Source: VXRD01 sp965242535 (GTDB lineage Bacteria; Latescibacterota; UBA2968). From it: DNA of 64,000 bases. A program made the translations under genes and the position numbers. Positions 48,002 to 57,574 of the stretch are shown here, piece by piece; the stretch's first letter is position 1; each line of letters begins with the position of its first letter. The notes beneath the pieces are model-generated. The model was not told the origin of the DNA, did not search any database, and saw only the letters and a list, made by a program, of their open reading frames with translations. The stretch is from NCBI GenBank assembly GCA_965242535.1, contig OZ251458.1, forward strand, positions 2,046,001-2,110,000, written 5' to 3'.

Positions 48002-49344
48002 CGCGGATTCCTTTGGCTGATGGCGCGCAACGCGGTGACAAACGCACCTGCGATTCGGTCGGCTTGCTCATGGGTTAAAATGAGCGGGGGCGCCAGGGTG
48101 AATACCGGTTCCGACCCGGCCATGACATGGCTCATTTTGCCCGTGATCACGCCTGCGGATCGAAGCGCGGCGCCGAATTTTTTCGTTCTCTCGCCATCGA
48201 GTTCCGACCCGTCTTCGTTTTGGAGTTCCACCGCGAGCATCAGCCCGATGCCCCGGACGTCTTTGACGAGCGGCGAGGACAAGGCTCTGAGTCGGTTCGA
48301 CAAGTGCGCGCCTACGGCCTCCGCGTTTTCCCACAGGCGTTCGCGGGTCAAAATTTCGAGATTGGCCAGCGCGGCCGCACAACATGCGGGATGCCCGCCG
48401 TACGTGGAGACTTGGGAAAATTCCCTGCCCTCATCCGGCCCGCCGAGAAATGCGGACCAGACCTTTTCGGTGACGGCGCACGCGCCCAAAGGCAAGTACC
48501 CGCTCGACACGCCTTTGGCTAAGGTCATCACGTCCGGCACGACATCCCAGTGTTCGGCGGCGAACAATTTGCCGGTGCGCCCAAAGCCGGTGATCACCTC
48601 GTCGAAAATCAGCAAACAGCCATACCGGTCGCACACCTCGCGCAACGCTGGAAAATAATCATCGGGCGGGACGTGCACGCCGCCACCTCCGACGATGGGT
48701 TCGGCGAGAACGGCCGCGACCGTGTCCGGTCCCTCGCGCTCGATCACGCGGGCAATGGCATCCGCGCCATGTGCCGTAGGCGTGGGCAATTCGACGTGGA
48801 TAAACCCAGGCGCCAAGGGTTCAAAAGGCGCGCGGCGTCTCACCTGCCCGGTTGCGGACATCGCGCCCATCGTGAAGCCGTGATAGCCCTGATAGCGGCT
48901 GATGATCTTAAAGCGGTTTTCCCCCGAATACGTGGCTCTGCCGTATTGCCGAGCCACCTTGATCGCGGTTTCATTCGCCTCGGAACCGCTGTTGACGAAA
49001 AAGAAATGGTCGAGATCCCCCGGCAAGAGTTCGGCCAAGCGCGCGGCGAGTTGGGCCGCGGGCGCGTTGATCTGCACGATGGGGTAAAACGCGAGGGTTT
49101 TCATCTGTTCGTAAACGGCTTCGACGATCTCATCGCGGCCGTAGCCCACATTGACATTCCATATCCCGCCATACGCGTCGAGATAGGTTTTGCCATCCGA
49201 ATCCGTGACCTCGCATCCATCTGCGGATACGATCACCAGCAGGTCGTCTTCGCGCCTGCCCGCGTGTTGCATCAGCGGATGCCAGACGTGATTCAAGTCG
49301 TGTTTCCTAATGTCGCTCAAACTGACGGAAATGCCACTGCTCAT
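47998..49344 (-). CDS. class III aminotransferase, substrate unknown
   Basis: A 448-residue pyridoxal-phosphate aminotransferase of class III. Seen are VNSGSEANETAIKVAR, YHGFTMGAMSATG, LIFDEVITGFGRTGK and the Schiff-base lysine in TLAKGVSSGYLPLGA. The opening HVWHPLMQH recalls BioA and omega-amino acid:pyruvate or taurine:pyruvate enzymes. Neighbours do not reveal the substrate. It leads the three-gene operon with the Nudix and DCC genes. Confidence 0.85.
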   Translation of the reverse strand: MSSGISVSLSDIRKHDLNHVWHPLMQHAGRREDDLLVIVSADGCEVTDSDGKTYLDAYGGIWNVNVGYGRDEIVEAVYEQMKTLAFYPIVQINAPAAQLAARLAELLPGDLDHFFFVNSGSEANETAIKVARQYGRATYSGENRFKIISRYQGYHGFTMGAMSATGQVRRRAPFEPLAPGFIHVELPTPTAHGADAIARVIEREGPDTVAAVLAEPIVGGGGVHVPPDDYFPALREVCDRYGCLLIFDEVITGFGRTGKLFAAEHWDVVPDVMTLAKGVSSGYLPLGACAVTEKVWSAFLGGPDEGREFSQVSTYGGHPACCAAALANLEILTRERLWENAEAVGAHLSNRLRALSSPLVKDVRGIGLMLAVELQNEDGSELDGERTKKFGAALRSAGVITGKMSHVMAGSEPVFTLAPPLILTHEQADRIAGAFVTALRAISQRNPR

Positions 49345-49566
49345 CGGGATTCTCCTTTGTGGCGAATTGCGAAACGCGGCGCCATTGCATTGGCTCGTTC
49401 ATCGATGAATTGAAGCCCTCAGCGATTTTGGGGTGGCGAGGCGGGAACCGACGACTGACCGCTACTTTGGGGTTGGGCGAGGACAGGCGCGGGGGCCTGT
49501 CCCTACGGCATTGCTGTATCGTTTCATTATTCGATAAAATGACATCGTAGGGACAACCCCCTGTGG
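49345..49566. repeat. dispersed repeats upstream of the aminotransferase
   Basis: A GGACAGGC palindrome is at 49481-49506; the remainder is unremarkable. No gene is seen. Confidence 0.6.
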
Positions 49567-50141
49567 CATCTGTACCAACTAATTATTCTGTAAATTAAGT
49601 TATTCTCAATTTTGATACGCAACAACCCGCACCGACGGGGCTCGCTTTTCTAAAGCGTTTGGTCCAAAAGCATCGTGGGTTGCCTTCGATGCCTTCGGCG
49701 ACCTACTTTTTTTCAACAGCAAAAAAAAGTAGGCAAAAAATGCCGCTCTCATGCGCCGAGGGGCTAGCACAGCGCAAATCGCTTTTGTAGTAGCACGCCA
49801 TGCGCCAGCCTGTTAAGTGGGTTGCAAAATGGATGTTGGTTGCGAGACGGACTTGCGCGCTGTGCCCGATGGCTTTGTTTGATGAGCTTTAGAAGCCATC
49901 TAAAAATTATTGGGACCTACCCCCCTGGCCCCCCCTTCCTGCGAGGAAGGGGGGAATCAAGGCGTCCTATTTTCGCGCTATGTATGGTTTTGACCTGCGA
50001 AAAGCGAATGCTTTTGCGACGATCTCAATGGCGATCCGAGTTTTTAGATGGCTTCTTAGGGATGGCACGGGTTGGGATGGCTTCTCTGAAGGACGATGGA
50101 ACAGCAAAGCGATCTCGATAATGAATTAGTTGGTACAGATG
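49567..50141. mobile_element. IS630-derived element (family B, copy 3) with outer inverted repeat and nested MITE
   Basis: Outer inverted repeats CATCTGTACCAACTAATT (49567-49584 and 50124-50141). Just inside the left one is TTCTGTAAATTAAGTTATTC, the family B terminal repeat. The interior is the same as at 17830-18414 in the opposite orientation, including the A/T hairpin. A family A copy is nested at 49893-50056. Confidence 0.8.
49893..50056 (+). mobile_element. 164-bp MITE, family A, copy 4
   Basis: Flanked by TA at 49891-49892 and 50057-50058. The insertion point differs from that of copy 1 within the same host element, so the two insertions are independent. Confidence 0.9.
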
Positions 50142-50202
50142 GCGCGGGGGCCATCCCTACGACTGATGGGGCAGGGTGGAGACGGACCGCTTGGTGGCGC
50201 GT

Positions 50203-51264
50203 CTAGTCGGGCGTTTTTTCAAATGTCGGATATCTGCGGATCACTTCTATGGCATCGTCGAAATCGCGCTCTTTCGGGTCGGTCTTTTCGTACCTGTGTT
50301 GCCAGAACACGTAATCCACGTACAGGCTGTCGCGGGCAAAGAGGAAAATGTCTTCCATCGAGAGATACCCCTCTGCGTGGATTGAGACGCGATTTTTGGT
50401 CTGATTGTTCACGTCGTTTTTGTGGTGCTTGTACGAGTCATTTTGCGCCGAGCAAAACAGGGGGAGTTCGTCCTTGAACGCTTTGTACAGGGGATAGGAA
50501 ACCCGCGCCATGTATTTGCGATGGGGCAAGATGTCCGGGCCGCCCATGGCGATTTGATGCGGGACAATGGCTTGGGCGATCTCGCGCAACCCCTCCTGTT
50601 TTTCGGGCAGGAAGTTCATGTACCAAAACACCTGACTGCGCGGCATATTCCCCTTCAAGCCGATCAAAATATCGATCAGCGCGGTTTTGTATTTGTCGGG
50701 CGTGTACCCGTTTTCTCGGGCGACATCCAACGGAATGTCGAGCGCGGATTCTTGAACCGCAACGCCTTCAAAATGGGGATGCGCGTCAAACGCCTCGCCG
50801 AGTGCGCGGCCCAATGCGGTCAGGCGGTCGATCACAAATGGGTCCCATCGCATGGCGCAAACGCCGCCGCCCTCGCCGTGCAATTTGTGATCCGAGAGAT
50901 ACGCGGGCAAGACCGGGTATGGGCCGAAGGATTTGTCGATGATAAACGCGATGAGTTGCTTGTCGCGCGCCGCGAGAAATTCGAGGTCTCGCACAATCGC
51001 CCCGAAGCGATACTCGCCCGGCTCGGGTTCCAACCGCTTCCATGTATATCGCTTGATCACGCCGCGCACGGCGCGCTCATCGAGATGCCGAATATCTTCC
51101 ACGCTTTCAGAGGCTTGAATCGCCACGTAATGACCGGGATGGTATTTCATCTCCCTATCCTCCGATGCACCCATAGCCATCCCTGTAGTGAGGATCGACA
51201 GCGCGATGGCTTGCCCCGACAAACTCAGCACAGCCACTATCGACAACAAAACGCGCCAGCACAT
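50203..51264 (-). CDS. secreted TIM-barrel protein, glycoside-hydrolase-like
   Basis: A 353-residue protein with a signal peptide (MCWRVLLSIVAVLSLSGQAIA). The mature part begins around HPGHYVAIQASESVEDIRHL and shows KRYTWKRLEPEPGEYRFGAI, typical of glycoside-hydrolase-like TIM barrels; GVAVQESALD carries a plausible acidic residue at a strand end. I cannot name the family or substrate. The ATG at 51264 follows AAGGAGG. Upstream, the palindrome at 51349-51370 lies between it and the ntrX-like gene. Confidence 0.6.
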   Translation of the reverse strand: MCWRVLLSIVAVLSLSGQAIALSILTTGMAMGASEDREMKYHPGHYVAIQASESVEDIRHLDERAVRGVIKRYTWKRLEPEPGEYRFGAIVRDLEFLAARDKQLIAFIIDKSFGPYPVLPAYLSDHKLHGEGGGVCAMRWDPFVIDRLTALGRALGEAFDAHPHFEGVAVQESALDIPLDVARENGYTPDKYKTALIDILIGLKGNMPRSQVFWYMNFLPEKQEGLREIAQAIVPHQIAMGGPDILPHRKYMARVSYPLYKAFKDELPLFCSAQNDSYKHHKNDVNNQTKNRVSIHAEGYLSMEDIFLFARDSLYVDYVFWQHRYEKTDPKERDFDDAIEVIRRYPTFEKTPD

Positions 51265-51348
51265 CACAGCCTCCTTGTAAAAAAAAATCGCCAACTCTTC
51301 CACCTGATCACCGCAGAAAACTAAAACAAAACGCGGTAAAGTCAAGTT

Positions 51349-51370
51349 GGGGCGTAACATTTTACGCCCT
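51349..51370. promoter_or_regulatory. palindrome related to the one at 7680-7699
   Basis: GGGCGTAACATTTTACGCCC (51350-51369), symmetric except at the centre. No T-run follows on either strand within a few bases, so a terminator is less likely than an operator-like site. Confidence 0.35.
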
Positions 51371-51391
51371 AACTTTTATTTTTTTGGGTTC

Positions 51392-52753
51392 TCATTTTTC
51401 CAGCGCGTAATAGTTGATTTTTTTGTGCAAGTTGGTGCGTTCGATGCCCAAGGCGTTGGCCGCGTGCGTGACGTTCCAAGCGTGTTGCTCGAGGGCTTCG
51501 GTGATGTAGTGCCGCTCGACGGCTTCGCGTATTTGGCGGAGCGATTTCCCCGCGCCGAGGCCTGGGATGGCGTCGCCCGGGCGCGGCGCGGTCACGCCTT
51601 CCAAAGCGGGCAAATCCCCGGCGTGGATCGCGGCGCCCGAAACCATGATCGAGAGGCGTTCGACCAGGTTTTTCAATTCGCGGATGTTGCCGGGCCAGTC
51701 GTAGTGCAAGAGCACCTCCCGCGCGTCTGCCGCCAGTGTTTTGGGCAAAAATCCGTTTTCCTCCGCATACGCCAGCAAAAAATAGTCGGCCAACTCGGGG
51801 ATGTCTTCGCGGCGTTCCCGCAAGGGCGGCGCGGTCAAGGGCACGACATTGAGGCGAAAGTAGAGGTCTTCACGAAAGAAGCCCTGCGCGACTTCGGCGT
51901 GCAAATCCTTGTTGGTCGCGGCGATCACGCGCACATCCACGCGAAGGGTTTTCGCACCGCCCACCCGTTCAAATTCCCCCTGCTCGAGCGCGCGCAACAC
52001 CTTGGCTTGGACCGACAGGCTCATATCCCCGATCTCGTCCAAGAATAGCGTCCCCCCATCGGCTTGCAAAAACTTGCCATCGCGTGTTTTCACGGCCCCG
52101 GTAAACGCGCCGCGATCGCTGCCGAACAATTCGCTTTCGATGAGTTCTTCGGGGATGGCGGCGCAGTTCACTTTGATAAAGGGCGCGTTCGCCCTGCGGC
52201 TCGTCTTGTGAACCGCGCGCGCGATGAGTTCCTTGCCCGTGCCGCTTTCGCCCAAGATGAGCACGCGGCCATTGGTCGGCGCGACGCGCGCGATCTGATT
52301 GCGAATGTCCGCCAGCGCGCGGCTGTTTCCCACCATCTCGTAGCGGCTCTCGATTTGTCGCTTGAGGTCGCGGTTTTCCGCGGCGAGTTCTTGCGTTTGC
52401 ACGGCGCGAGAGACCGCGACGAGCACCCGATCGCGCGACAAGGGCTTTTCCAAAAAATCGTACGCCCCCAATTTGATGGCGCGAACCGCGTTTTGCACAT
52501 TGCCGTGTCCCGAAATCACGACAACCGCCAAGTCCGGGCGCGCTTCGAGGAGTTTGGGCAACAGGTCGAGGCCGTTGATTTCGGGCATCACGATATCGAG
52601 CAAGACCACGTGGATGGGTTCTTTTTTCAACACTTTGAGGCCCTCGTGCCCAGACGCGCAGGCAAACACCCGATAGCCTTCGCCGGCTAAGATCATGTCC
52701 AAGGTGCGGCGGATATTTCTTTCGTCGTCGATGATGAGAATATTTTGACTCAT
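51392..52753 (-). CDS. ntrX: sigma-54-dependent response regulator, NtrX/NtrC type
   Basis: A 453-residue regulator: receiver domain (residues 1-120, with DDE, phospho-acceptor Asp in VVLLDIVMPE and a Lys in FLEKPL), AAA+ domain with Walker A GESGTGKE, the sigma-54 contact loop GAFTGA, Walker B GGTLFLDEIGDM, and a Fis-type helix-turn-helix C-terminus (NVTHAANALGIERTNLHKKI). Its ATG overlaps the kinase stop by four bases. The DUF4390-NtrY-NtrX order resembles an arrangement known in Proteobacteria and suggests envelope or nitrogen signalling. Confidence 0.92.
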   Translation of the reverse strand: MSQNILIIDDERNIRRTLDMILAGEGYRVFACASGHEGLKVLKKEPIHVVLLDIVMPEINGLDLLPKLLEARPDLAVVVISGHGNVQNAVRAIKLGAYDFLEKPLSRDRVLVAVSRAVQTQELAAENRDLKRQIESRYEMVGNSRALADIRNQIARVAPTNGRVLILGESGTGKELIARAVHKTSRRANAPFIKVNCAAIPEELIESELFGSDRGAFTGAVKTRDGKFLQADGGTLFLDEIGDMSLSVQAKVLRALEQGEFERVGGAKTLRVDVRVIAATNKDLHAEVAQGFFREDLYFRLNVVPLTAPPLRERREDIPELADYFLLAYAEENGFLPKTLAADAREVLLHYDWPGNIRELKNLVERLSIMVSGAAIHAGDLPALEGVTAPRPGDAIPGLGAGKSLRQIREAVERHYITEALEQHAWNVTHAANALGIERTNLHKKINYYALEK

Positions 52754-54186
52754 GGTCGTTCCTCTGTTTGCGCGATGTCCGGAATGGGAAGTTGAAGGTC
52801 GAACTGCGCCCCGCCCGTGGGCGCGTCTGCCACCGAGATGTGCCCGCCGTGGTCTTCGATAATGCTCCGCACCACCGCAAGGCCCAAGCCCATCCCGCTT
52901 TCTTTGGTGGAAACGTAGGGTTGAAAAATGCGCGCGCGATCTTCTCTGGGCACGCCCGGCCCGCTGTCGATGACCGAGAGGATCGCCGTATCTTTATCCC
53001 TGTGCGTGCGAATCGCGATCTCGCCGTTTTTGCCCGAGGCGTCGATGCCGTTTTCGATGAGGTTGATCAACACGCGGCGCATCTGCTCCGCGTCGAGTTC
53101 GAGCATGGGCTGGTTTTCCGCCAAGTCGAGGTGAATGCGGGCGTCCGGGTACAGGCGAACGACGCGGCGCACGTTCTCGTTGAGATCGCTCGGCGACAGC
53201 GACAGCGACGGCATGCGCGCAAAGTTGGCAAATTCCTGTACGAGTGAGCGGAGCGTCGTGACTTCTTCCGTGACGATTTCCGTGCAGTCGGCGACAAAGC
53301 GTTGGTACTCGGGATCGTCGCCCGCGTACTTGTCGCGCATTTGCTGCACCGCGAGTTGGATGGGCGTCAGGGGGTTTTTGATTTCGTGCGCCAAGCGCCG
53401 GGCGATTTCGCGCCACGCGGCGATTTGCTCGGCTTCGAGGCGTTTGCGCCTGTTTTCCACGAGGTCTTGCGCCATCTGGTTAAACGATTCGATCAGCAGC
53501 CCGATCTCGTCATCCCGGTCGTTGGGGATGCGGTACTGCAAGTTGTCGCGCGCCATTTCCCGCGTGCCTTTCAACAAGGCGTGGAGCGGTTGCGTGATCC
53601 CAAAGCCAATGCGAATGCCGATCACGCAGGCGAGGACGACCACGCCGGCCGCGGCGACGAGAAAGGCGAGCAAAAAGGCCGTTCGCAAATCGCTTTCCGC
53701 CATTTCGATGTGCTTGTAAGTATTCACGGCATTTTTGACCTCGATGAGCGCGTCGAGCGAAAGCCGGGCGATCAATGCCCGTTGCGAGTCGGGCAACGCG
53801 AGGGCGAGTTGGAGTTGATCATTCGCCACTTTGGAGACCACCGGGCCGCGCGAGAGGTCGGTTTCGACGCGTTCGATGGGCGCGATCCGCAAGGTCAGAT
53901 CGTCCAACCCGGCGGTTGCAAACGCGGCCGCTATCGCTTCGAGGTCGCGGTGGGGCGGCGCGGACAAGAGATGCCCGACATCTTGAAGTTGCCGCTTTTT
54001 GGCGTCGTAATTCTCTTTTGCCAACGCGAGCGCGCTGGTCAACGCGCTGCCCATCTCGACATTGACGCTCGTCTGAAGACTCAGCGCCAAGAAGTGGCGC
54101 GCGAGCAGGGTGAGCGCGAGCGTCGTGCCCAGTGCTAGACCGATCAGCGCGACGATGATGCGCCACCGCAAGGGGAGGGCTTTCAT
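52750..54186 (-). CDS. ntrY: sensor histidine kinase, NtrY type
   Basis: A 478-residue membrane kinase: two transmembrane segments (residues 10-32 and about 165-190) around a periplasmic region of about 130 residues, HAMP domain, H-box RRLAHEIKNPLTPIQLA with the phospho-accepting His, N-box VLINLIENGIDA and G-boxes IDSGPGVP and GMGLGLAVVRSII. It phosphorylates the downstream regulator. The ATG at 54186 follows CCGGAGA. A family A MITE ends 31 bases upstream, within the intergenic region. Confidence 0.92.
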   Translation of the reverse strand: MKALPLRWRIIVALIGLALGTTLALTLLARHFLALSLQTSVNVEMGSALTSALALAKENYDAKKRQLQDVGHLLSAPPHRDLEAIAAAFATAGLDDLTLRIAPIERVETDLSRGPVVSKVANDQLQLALALPDSQRALIARLSLDALIEVKNAVNTYKHIEMAESDLRTAFLLAFLVAAAGVVVLACVIGIRIGFGITQPLHALLKGTREMARDNLQYRIPNDRDDEIGLLIESFNQMAQDLVENRRKRLEAEQIAAWREIARRLAHEIKNPLTPIQLAVQQMRDKYAGDDPEYQRFVADCTEIVTEEVTTLRSLVQEFANFARMPSLSLSPSDLNENVRRVVRLYPDARIHLDLAENQPMLELDAEQMRRVLINLIENGIDASGKNGEIAIRTHRDKDTAILSVIDSGPGVPREDRARIFQPYVSTKESGMGLGLAVVRSIIEDHGGHISVADAPTGGAQFDLQLPIPDIAQTEERP

Positions 54187-54217
54187 GGTGTGTCTCCGGA
54201 AAAGGGGAAAAACGGCA

Positions 54218-54378
54218 GAAGCCATCTAAAAATTATCGGGACCTACCCCCTAGCCCCCTTCCTGCGAGGAAGGGGGAATCAAGGCGTCCTATTTTCGCGC
54301 TATGTATGGTTTTGACCTGCGAAAAGCGAATGCTTTTGCGACTACCTCAATGGCGGTCCGAGTTTTTAGATGGCTTCT
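54218..54378 (+). mobile_element. 161-bp MITE, family A, copy 5
   Basis: Terminal repeats as in the other copies but three bases shorter; flanks are CA and AA, so the duplication is worn. It separates DUF4390 from ntrY. Confidence 0.88.
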
Positions 54379-54391
54379 AAGTAAATCAACG

Positions 54392-55003
54392 CTATTTCTT
54401 AAAAAGATGCGGAAGCGCGCTCGGGCGGAATTGTATCGCGTCGAGCCATTCGGACGATGGGGGGCTATCGAGCGAGTAGAAAAATTCGAGATAGCTGCCC
54501 TTTTCCAAAATTTTGAGCCACCGCCGCGTGCGCGCTTGTTGTTCGGGCGAGATCGGGTTCACGGCTATCCGCACTTGCAAGGTGAGCGGCACGTTGGGCA
54601 GGGGAAGCGCGGTCAGCTCGATTCCCCGGAGTTGGGAACACGCGCGCCGAATGGCTTCAAACTGAGACGCGATCAGCGTGTCTGGCCGGGCGAATGGCCG
54701 GATGAGGCGGTATTGCCCTTCCCAAATATCGTGTTCCAATCGCATGGTCAGGCCGCGCTGCCCCACTTGTTCTCCGCGCCCGGTCCGCAGGCGAAATTGC
54801 ACGGCGATCGACGTGGTCATGCCCGATTCTATCGCGTCTAGGGCGCGTTTGGAAAACAGGGACGCGACGGTCGCATCCACGCGGAGTGTATCGGCTTGTA
54901 CATAAACGTGAAGACTATCTGGCGGGATGTGCTGTGCAAGCGCGGGGGAACAGGTCGCGAGCACGCAGGCAACGAGCGTCGGGATATGGAGGAACCGAAC
55001 CAT
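54392..55003 (-). CDS. DUF4390-like secreted protein
   Basis: A 203-residue protein with a signal peptide (ACVLATCSPALAQ) and a beta-rich mature part beginning HIPPDSLHVYVQADTLRVDA. Size and position directly before ntrY match DUF4390 proteins. The ATG at 55003 follows GAGGCGAAG, seven bases after the stop of the Omp85-like gene. Function unknown; co-occurrence with NtrYX suggests an envelope role. Confidence 0.7.
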   Translation of the reverse strand: MVRFLHIPTLVACVLATCSPALAQHIPPDSLHVYVQADTLRVDATVASLFSKRALDAIESGMTTSIAVQFRLRTGRGEQVGQRGLTMRLEHDIWEGQYRLIRPFARPDTLIASQFEAIRRACSQLRGIELTALPLPNVPLTLQVRIAVNPISPEQQARTRRWLKILEKGSYLEFFYSLDSPPSSEWLDAIQFRPSALPHLFKK

Positions 55004-55010
55004 CTTCGCC

Positions 55011-56279
55011 TCACAGACCGAGCGCGATGCCGCCAAAGCGATGCGATTTGACGATTAGGGTGCCCGTGTTGATCCCAAAGCTGATGTCGATGCGGTTGAA
55101 GAGCAACAAGCCCACGCCAAATGCCGTGCCCGCGTCTCGTCGACTGTCGCGGTTCACAAAGCGACAAACGCCGCCGCTTTCGGCAAAGGCATAGGCCCGC
55201 CCCAGGGGTTTTATGTCGACGGTATAGAGGGCTTCGGCTGCGAAAAACAGGGTGCCGCCTTCAGGGCCAATCACGCGGCGTTCGACTCCGCGGAGTTGGT
55301 TGTCGCCGTCGAGGTAAAAGCGTTCGTAAAAGGGCGGATGCCCCCAGATCCCTCCGGCTTTGACGCCGAACGAGAGGATGTGCCCGGCAAAAAGGTGCTG
55401 GTGCCGATGGAGTTCTGCGCGAAATTTGGCGAAATTGGCGACCGAGCCGAGCACTTTGGACGACAGGGTGAGGCGGGCGTTAAAATCCGTGCCGTGCCCC
55501 CAAGGCGCGCCCGTGGGTTGTTTGAACAGGTGCAACGCGAGGGTGGAGAGTTTTTCCCTGCCTTCGGCCTCTGCGATTTCATCGGCGAAAACCCCGTCAT
55601 TTGTGGGAATGGCGGGCCGTTGAAACGCGCCGATTTGGATGGCTTCAAAGGCGTATCTTAGGACGAAATGGTACGCGCGCAGGGGCGAGGGTTGACCGAT
55701 TCCCAACGCAAATCCGATGCGTTCGAGGTCGTATCGCCCGCGGATGGCCGGGTTTGAGTGGCGAAAGATGTCCCGATCCGCAGAAGACCCCGTAACCCGC
55801 ATGTGAAACGCATGGTTGGTTTGGAGAAAGAGCGGGTCCGCGTACCGAAACCCCCAGTATTTGAGGCGTTCGCGCCAGCCATACGCCGCGCCGATCACCT
55901 TGCCCTCCCCGCGCAGATTGGCGTAATAAGCATCCGCGGCCAGGCCAAAGCCGTCGAGTTCGGAGTATTCGAGACTGCCGCCCAGCGTGCCAAAGCGTTT
56001 TTCCCGTACGTACAGGACGAGAATGACCATGCCTTGTCGCGTGCCGGGTTTGACATTGACAAAGACCGTGCGAAACAACAGCAGGCGCTCGAGCACTACG
56101 CGACAACGGTGCAGATCCCCTTCGCGCAGACGATCCCCAATTTTGATGGGCAAGACCTGCCGAATGATTTCGGCGCGGGTCTTTTCATTGCCTCGCACTT
56201 CGATATTTTCGATCTCGTGTCCAATTTGGCCCAAAGCAGGCGCGGCGATCAGGCAGAGGATGGCGAGGTACTTGAACAT
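55011..56279 (-). CDS. Omp85-type outer-membrane protein with one POTRA domain
   Basis: A 422-residue BamA-superfamily protein. A signal peptide (MFKYLAILCLIAAPALG) is followed by one POTRA domain (residues 20-95, HEIENIEVRGNEKTRAEII with LPIKIGDRL) and a beta-barrel. The barrel shows the Omp85 motif region YERFYLDGDNQLRGV and FFAAEALYTVDI. BamA itself has five POTRAs, so this is a smaller paralogue such as a TamA- or TpsB-like transporter. It is the first gene of the operon with DUF4390, ntrY and ntrX. Confidence 0.85.
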   Translation of the reverse strand: MFKYLAILCLIAAPALGQIGHEIENIEVRGNEKTRAEIIRQVLPIKIGDRLREGDLHRCRVVLERLLLFRTVFVNVKPGTRQGMVILVLYVREKRFGTLGGSLEYSELDGFGLAADAYYANLRGEGKVIGAAYGWRERLKYWGFRYADPLFLQTNHAFHMRVTGSSADRDIFRHSNPAIRGRYDLERIGFALGIGQPSPLRAYHFVLRYAFEAIQIGAFQRPAIPTNDGVFADEIAEAEGREKLSTLALHLFKQPTGAPWGHGTDFNARLTLSSKVLGSVANFAKFRAELHRHQHLFAGHILSFGVKAGGIWGHPPFYERFYLDGDNQLRGVERRVIGPEGGTLFFAAEALYTVDIKPLGRAYAFAESGGVCRFVNRDSRRDAGTAFGVGLLLFNRIDISFGINTGTLIVKSHRFGGIALGL

Positions 56280-56686
56280 GGCAGAGGCACTCGTGTGGAT
56301 TTGGAATACCATTAGGCAAAAACCGTGCCCGATGAACGCGACCATTCTCAAAAAAATAAAACTTAGAAAAACAAGCAGTTGTGCATCTATAACGCCAAAG
56401 CCCAACGCGCAACCCGTGAAACAATACCACATGTGTATCTTTTTTGCAACGGGATCGCGACACGCAGAATACGCGATAAGCGCGAATGCTATCGCAACAT
56501 CAAAGGATGTATGTGTACCGCGCTTTCGTCTTTGGCAGGGATTTTGCGCGGGCATCCGCTGTCGAATACGAGGCGTAAAAATGAATGCGTGCGTCGCGCC
56601 AAAACAAACGCCTCCGAGACGATGTGTTCGGAGGCGTTTTTGGATGGGGTAGCGATTCCCAAATCAGAGAAATGCGGAGTTTTTGA
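56280..56686. other. intergenic region
   Basis: No convincing gene. It holds the terminator at 56606-56641; the remainder is AT-richer than the flanking genes and probably contains the promoter of the Omp85 operon. Confidence 0.5.
56606..56641. terminator. intrinsic terminator after the SDR gene, possibly bidirectional
   Basis: ACGCCTCCGA pairs with TCGGAGGCGT; T-rich tracts follow on both strands (TTTTTGG on plus, TTTGTTTT on minus). Confidence 0.8.
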
Positions 56687-57574
56687 TCAGTCATGGGTTA
56701 TTTGGTGAAGGACGCGCTTTAATCGCCTCACGTTGTGGTCAAAGGGCGCGGGCGCGACATCGCACAGGGCTTGGGCGCGGGTCGTGCAAAGCCCTGCGCG
56801 GAGCGGGCGTCGTGCGGGTTGTCCAAATTCGGCAGAGGTGGTGGCGGATGCGAGGGCGAGATCGAAATCCATCGCGGCGCAAATCCGTTCGACCATTTCA
56901 AAGCGCGTCAAAAAATCCGCCCCGCCAAAATGCACCACGCCGCGAAAATCAGTTCGACAGAGTCGAAAAATAAAAGCTGCGAGTTCATCGACCGAGGTCG
57001 GATTTGTCCACTCGTCTGTCACCACGCGAATGGGCAGACGCGCCGAAAGCGATGCGATGGCCCACGTCACAAAATTGGGCCGACACCCCGGGCGAAAGCC
57101 GTACAAAACCGCCGTGCGTAGCACGATGCCGGGGCAACGCGCGCGCAATACGAGGCGTTCGCTTTCCAACTTGGTCTGTCCATACACATTTATCGGACGC
57201 GCTTCATCGCCTTCGGCATAAAGCCCCTTTTTGCCATCGAATACGTAATTGGTCGATACGCTCACCAACCCGCATCCGGCCCGTTCGCACGCCCGAATGA
57301 GATTGCGCGTTCCGTCGATGTTCACGGCGCGCGCGAGATCGGGATTTCGCTCGCAGTCATCCACACCCGTCATAGCCGCCGCATTGATCACCCATCGAGG
57401 GCGCGTTCGCGCTATCGCATCGCGCACCGCCTCGGGCTGCGTCACATCCACAAAGAGATGCCCCGTTTGGCCCCCGCGAGATGCGGGCACGCGCTCCCAA
57501 GTTGAAGGCGTATCGCAAAGCGCGCGTCCCAAAAAGCCGGACGCGCCGACGATGAGCAAGCGGTTGTCGATCAT
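56687..57574 (-). CDS. dTDP-4-dehydrorhamnose reductase-like SDR (RmlD family)
   Basis: A 295-residue extended SDR. The nucleotide-binding GASGFLGRAL and the catalytic pair in YGQTKLESE (Y-x3-K) are present, with VINAAAMTGVDDCE and VSTNYVFDG typical of RmlD. RmlD makes dTDP-rhamnose; some relatives regulate methionine adenosyltransferase or make other deoxysugars. No rmlABC genes adjoin. The ATG overlaps the upstream stop by four bases. Adjacent SDR and DUF255 lipoprotein may act together in envelope polysaccharide metabolism (inference). Confidence 0.82.
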   Translation of the reverse strand: MIDNRLLIVGASGFLGRALCDTPSTWERVPASRGGQTGHLFVDVTQPEAVRDAIARTRPRWVINAAAMTGVDDCERNPDLARAVNIDGTRNLIRACERAGCGLVSVSTNYVFDGKKGLYAEGDEARPINVYGQTKLESERLVLRARCPGIVLRTAVLYGFRPGCRPNFVTWAIASLSARLPIRVVTDEWTNPTSVDELAAFIFRLCRTDFRGVVHFGGADFLTRFEMVERICAAMDFDLALASATTSAEFGQPARRPLRAGLCTTRAQALCDVAPAPFDHNVRRLKRVLHQITHD

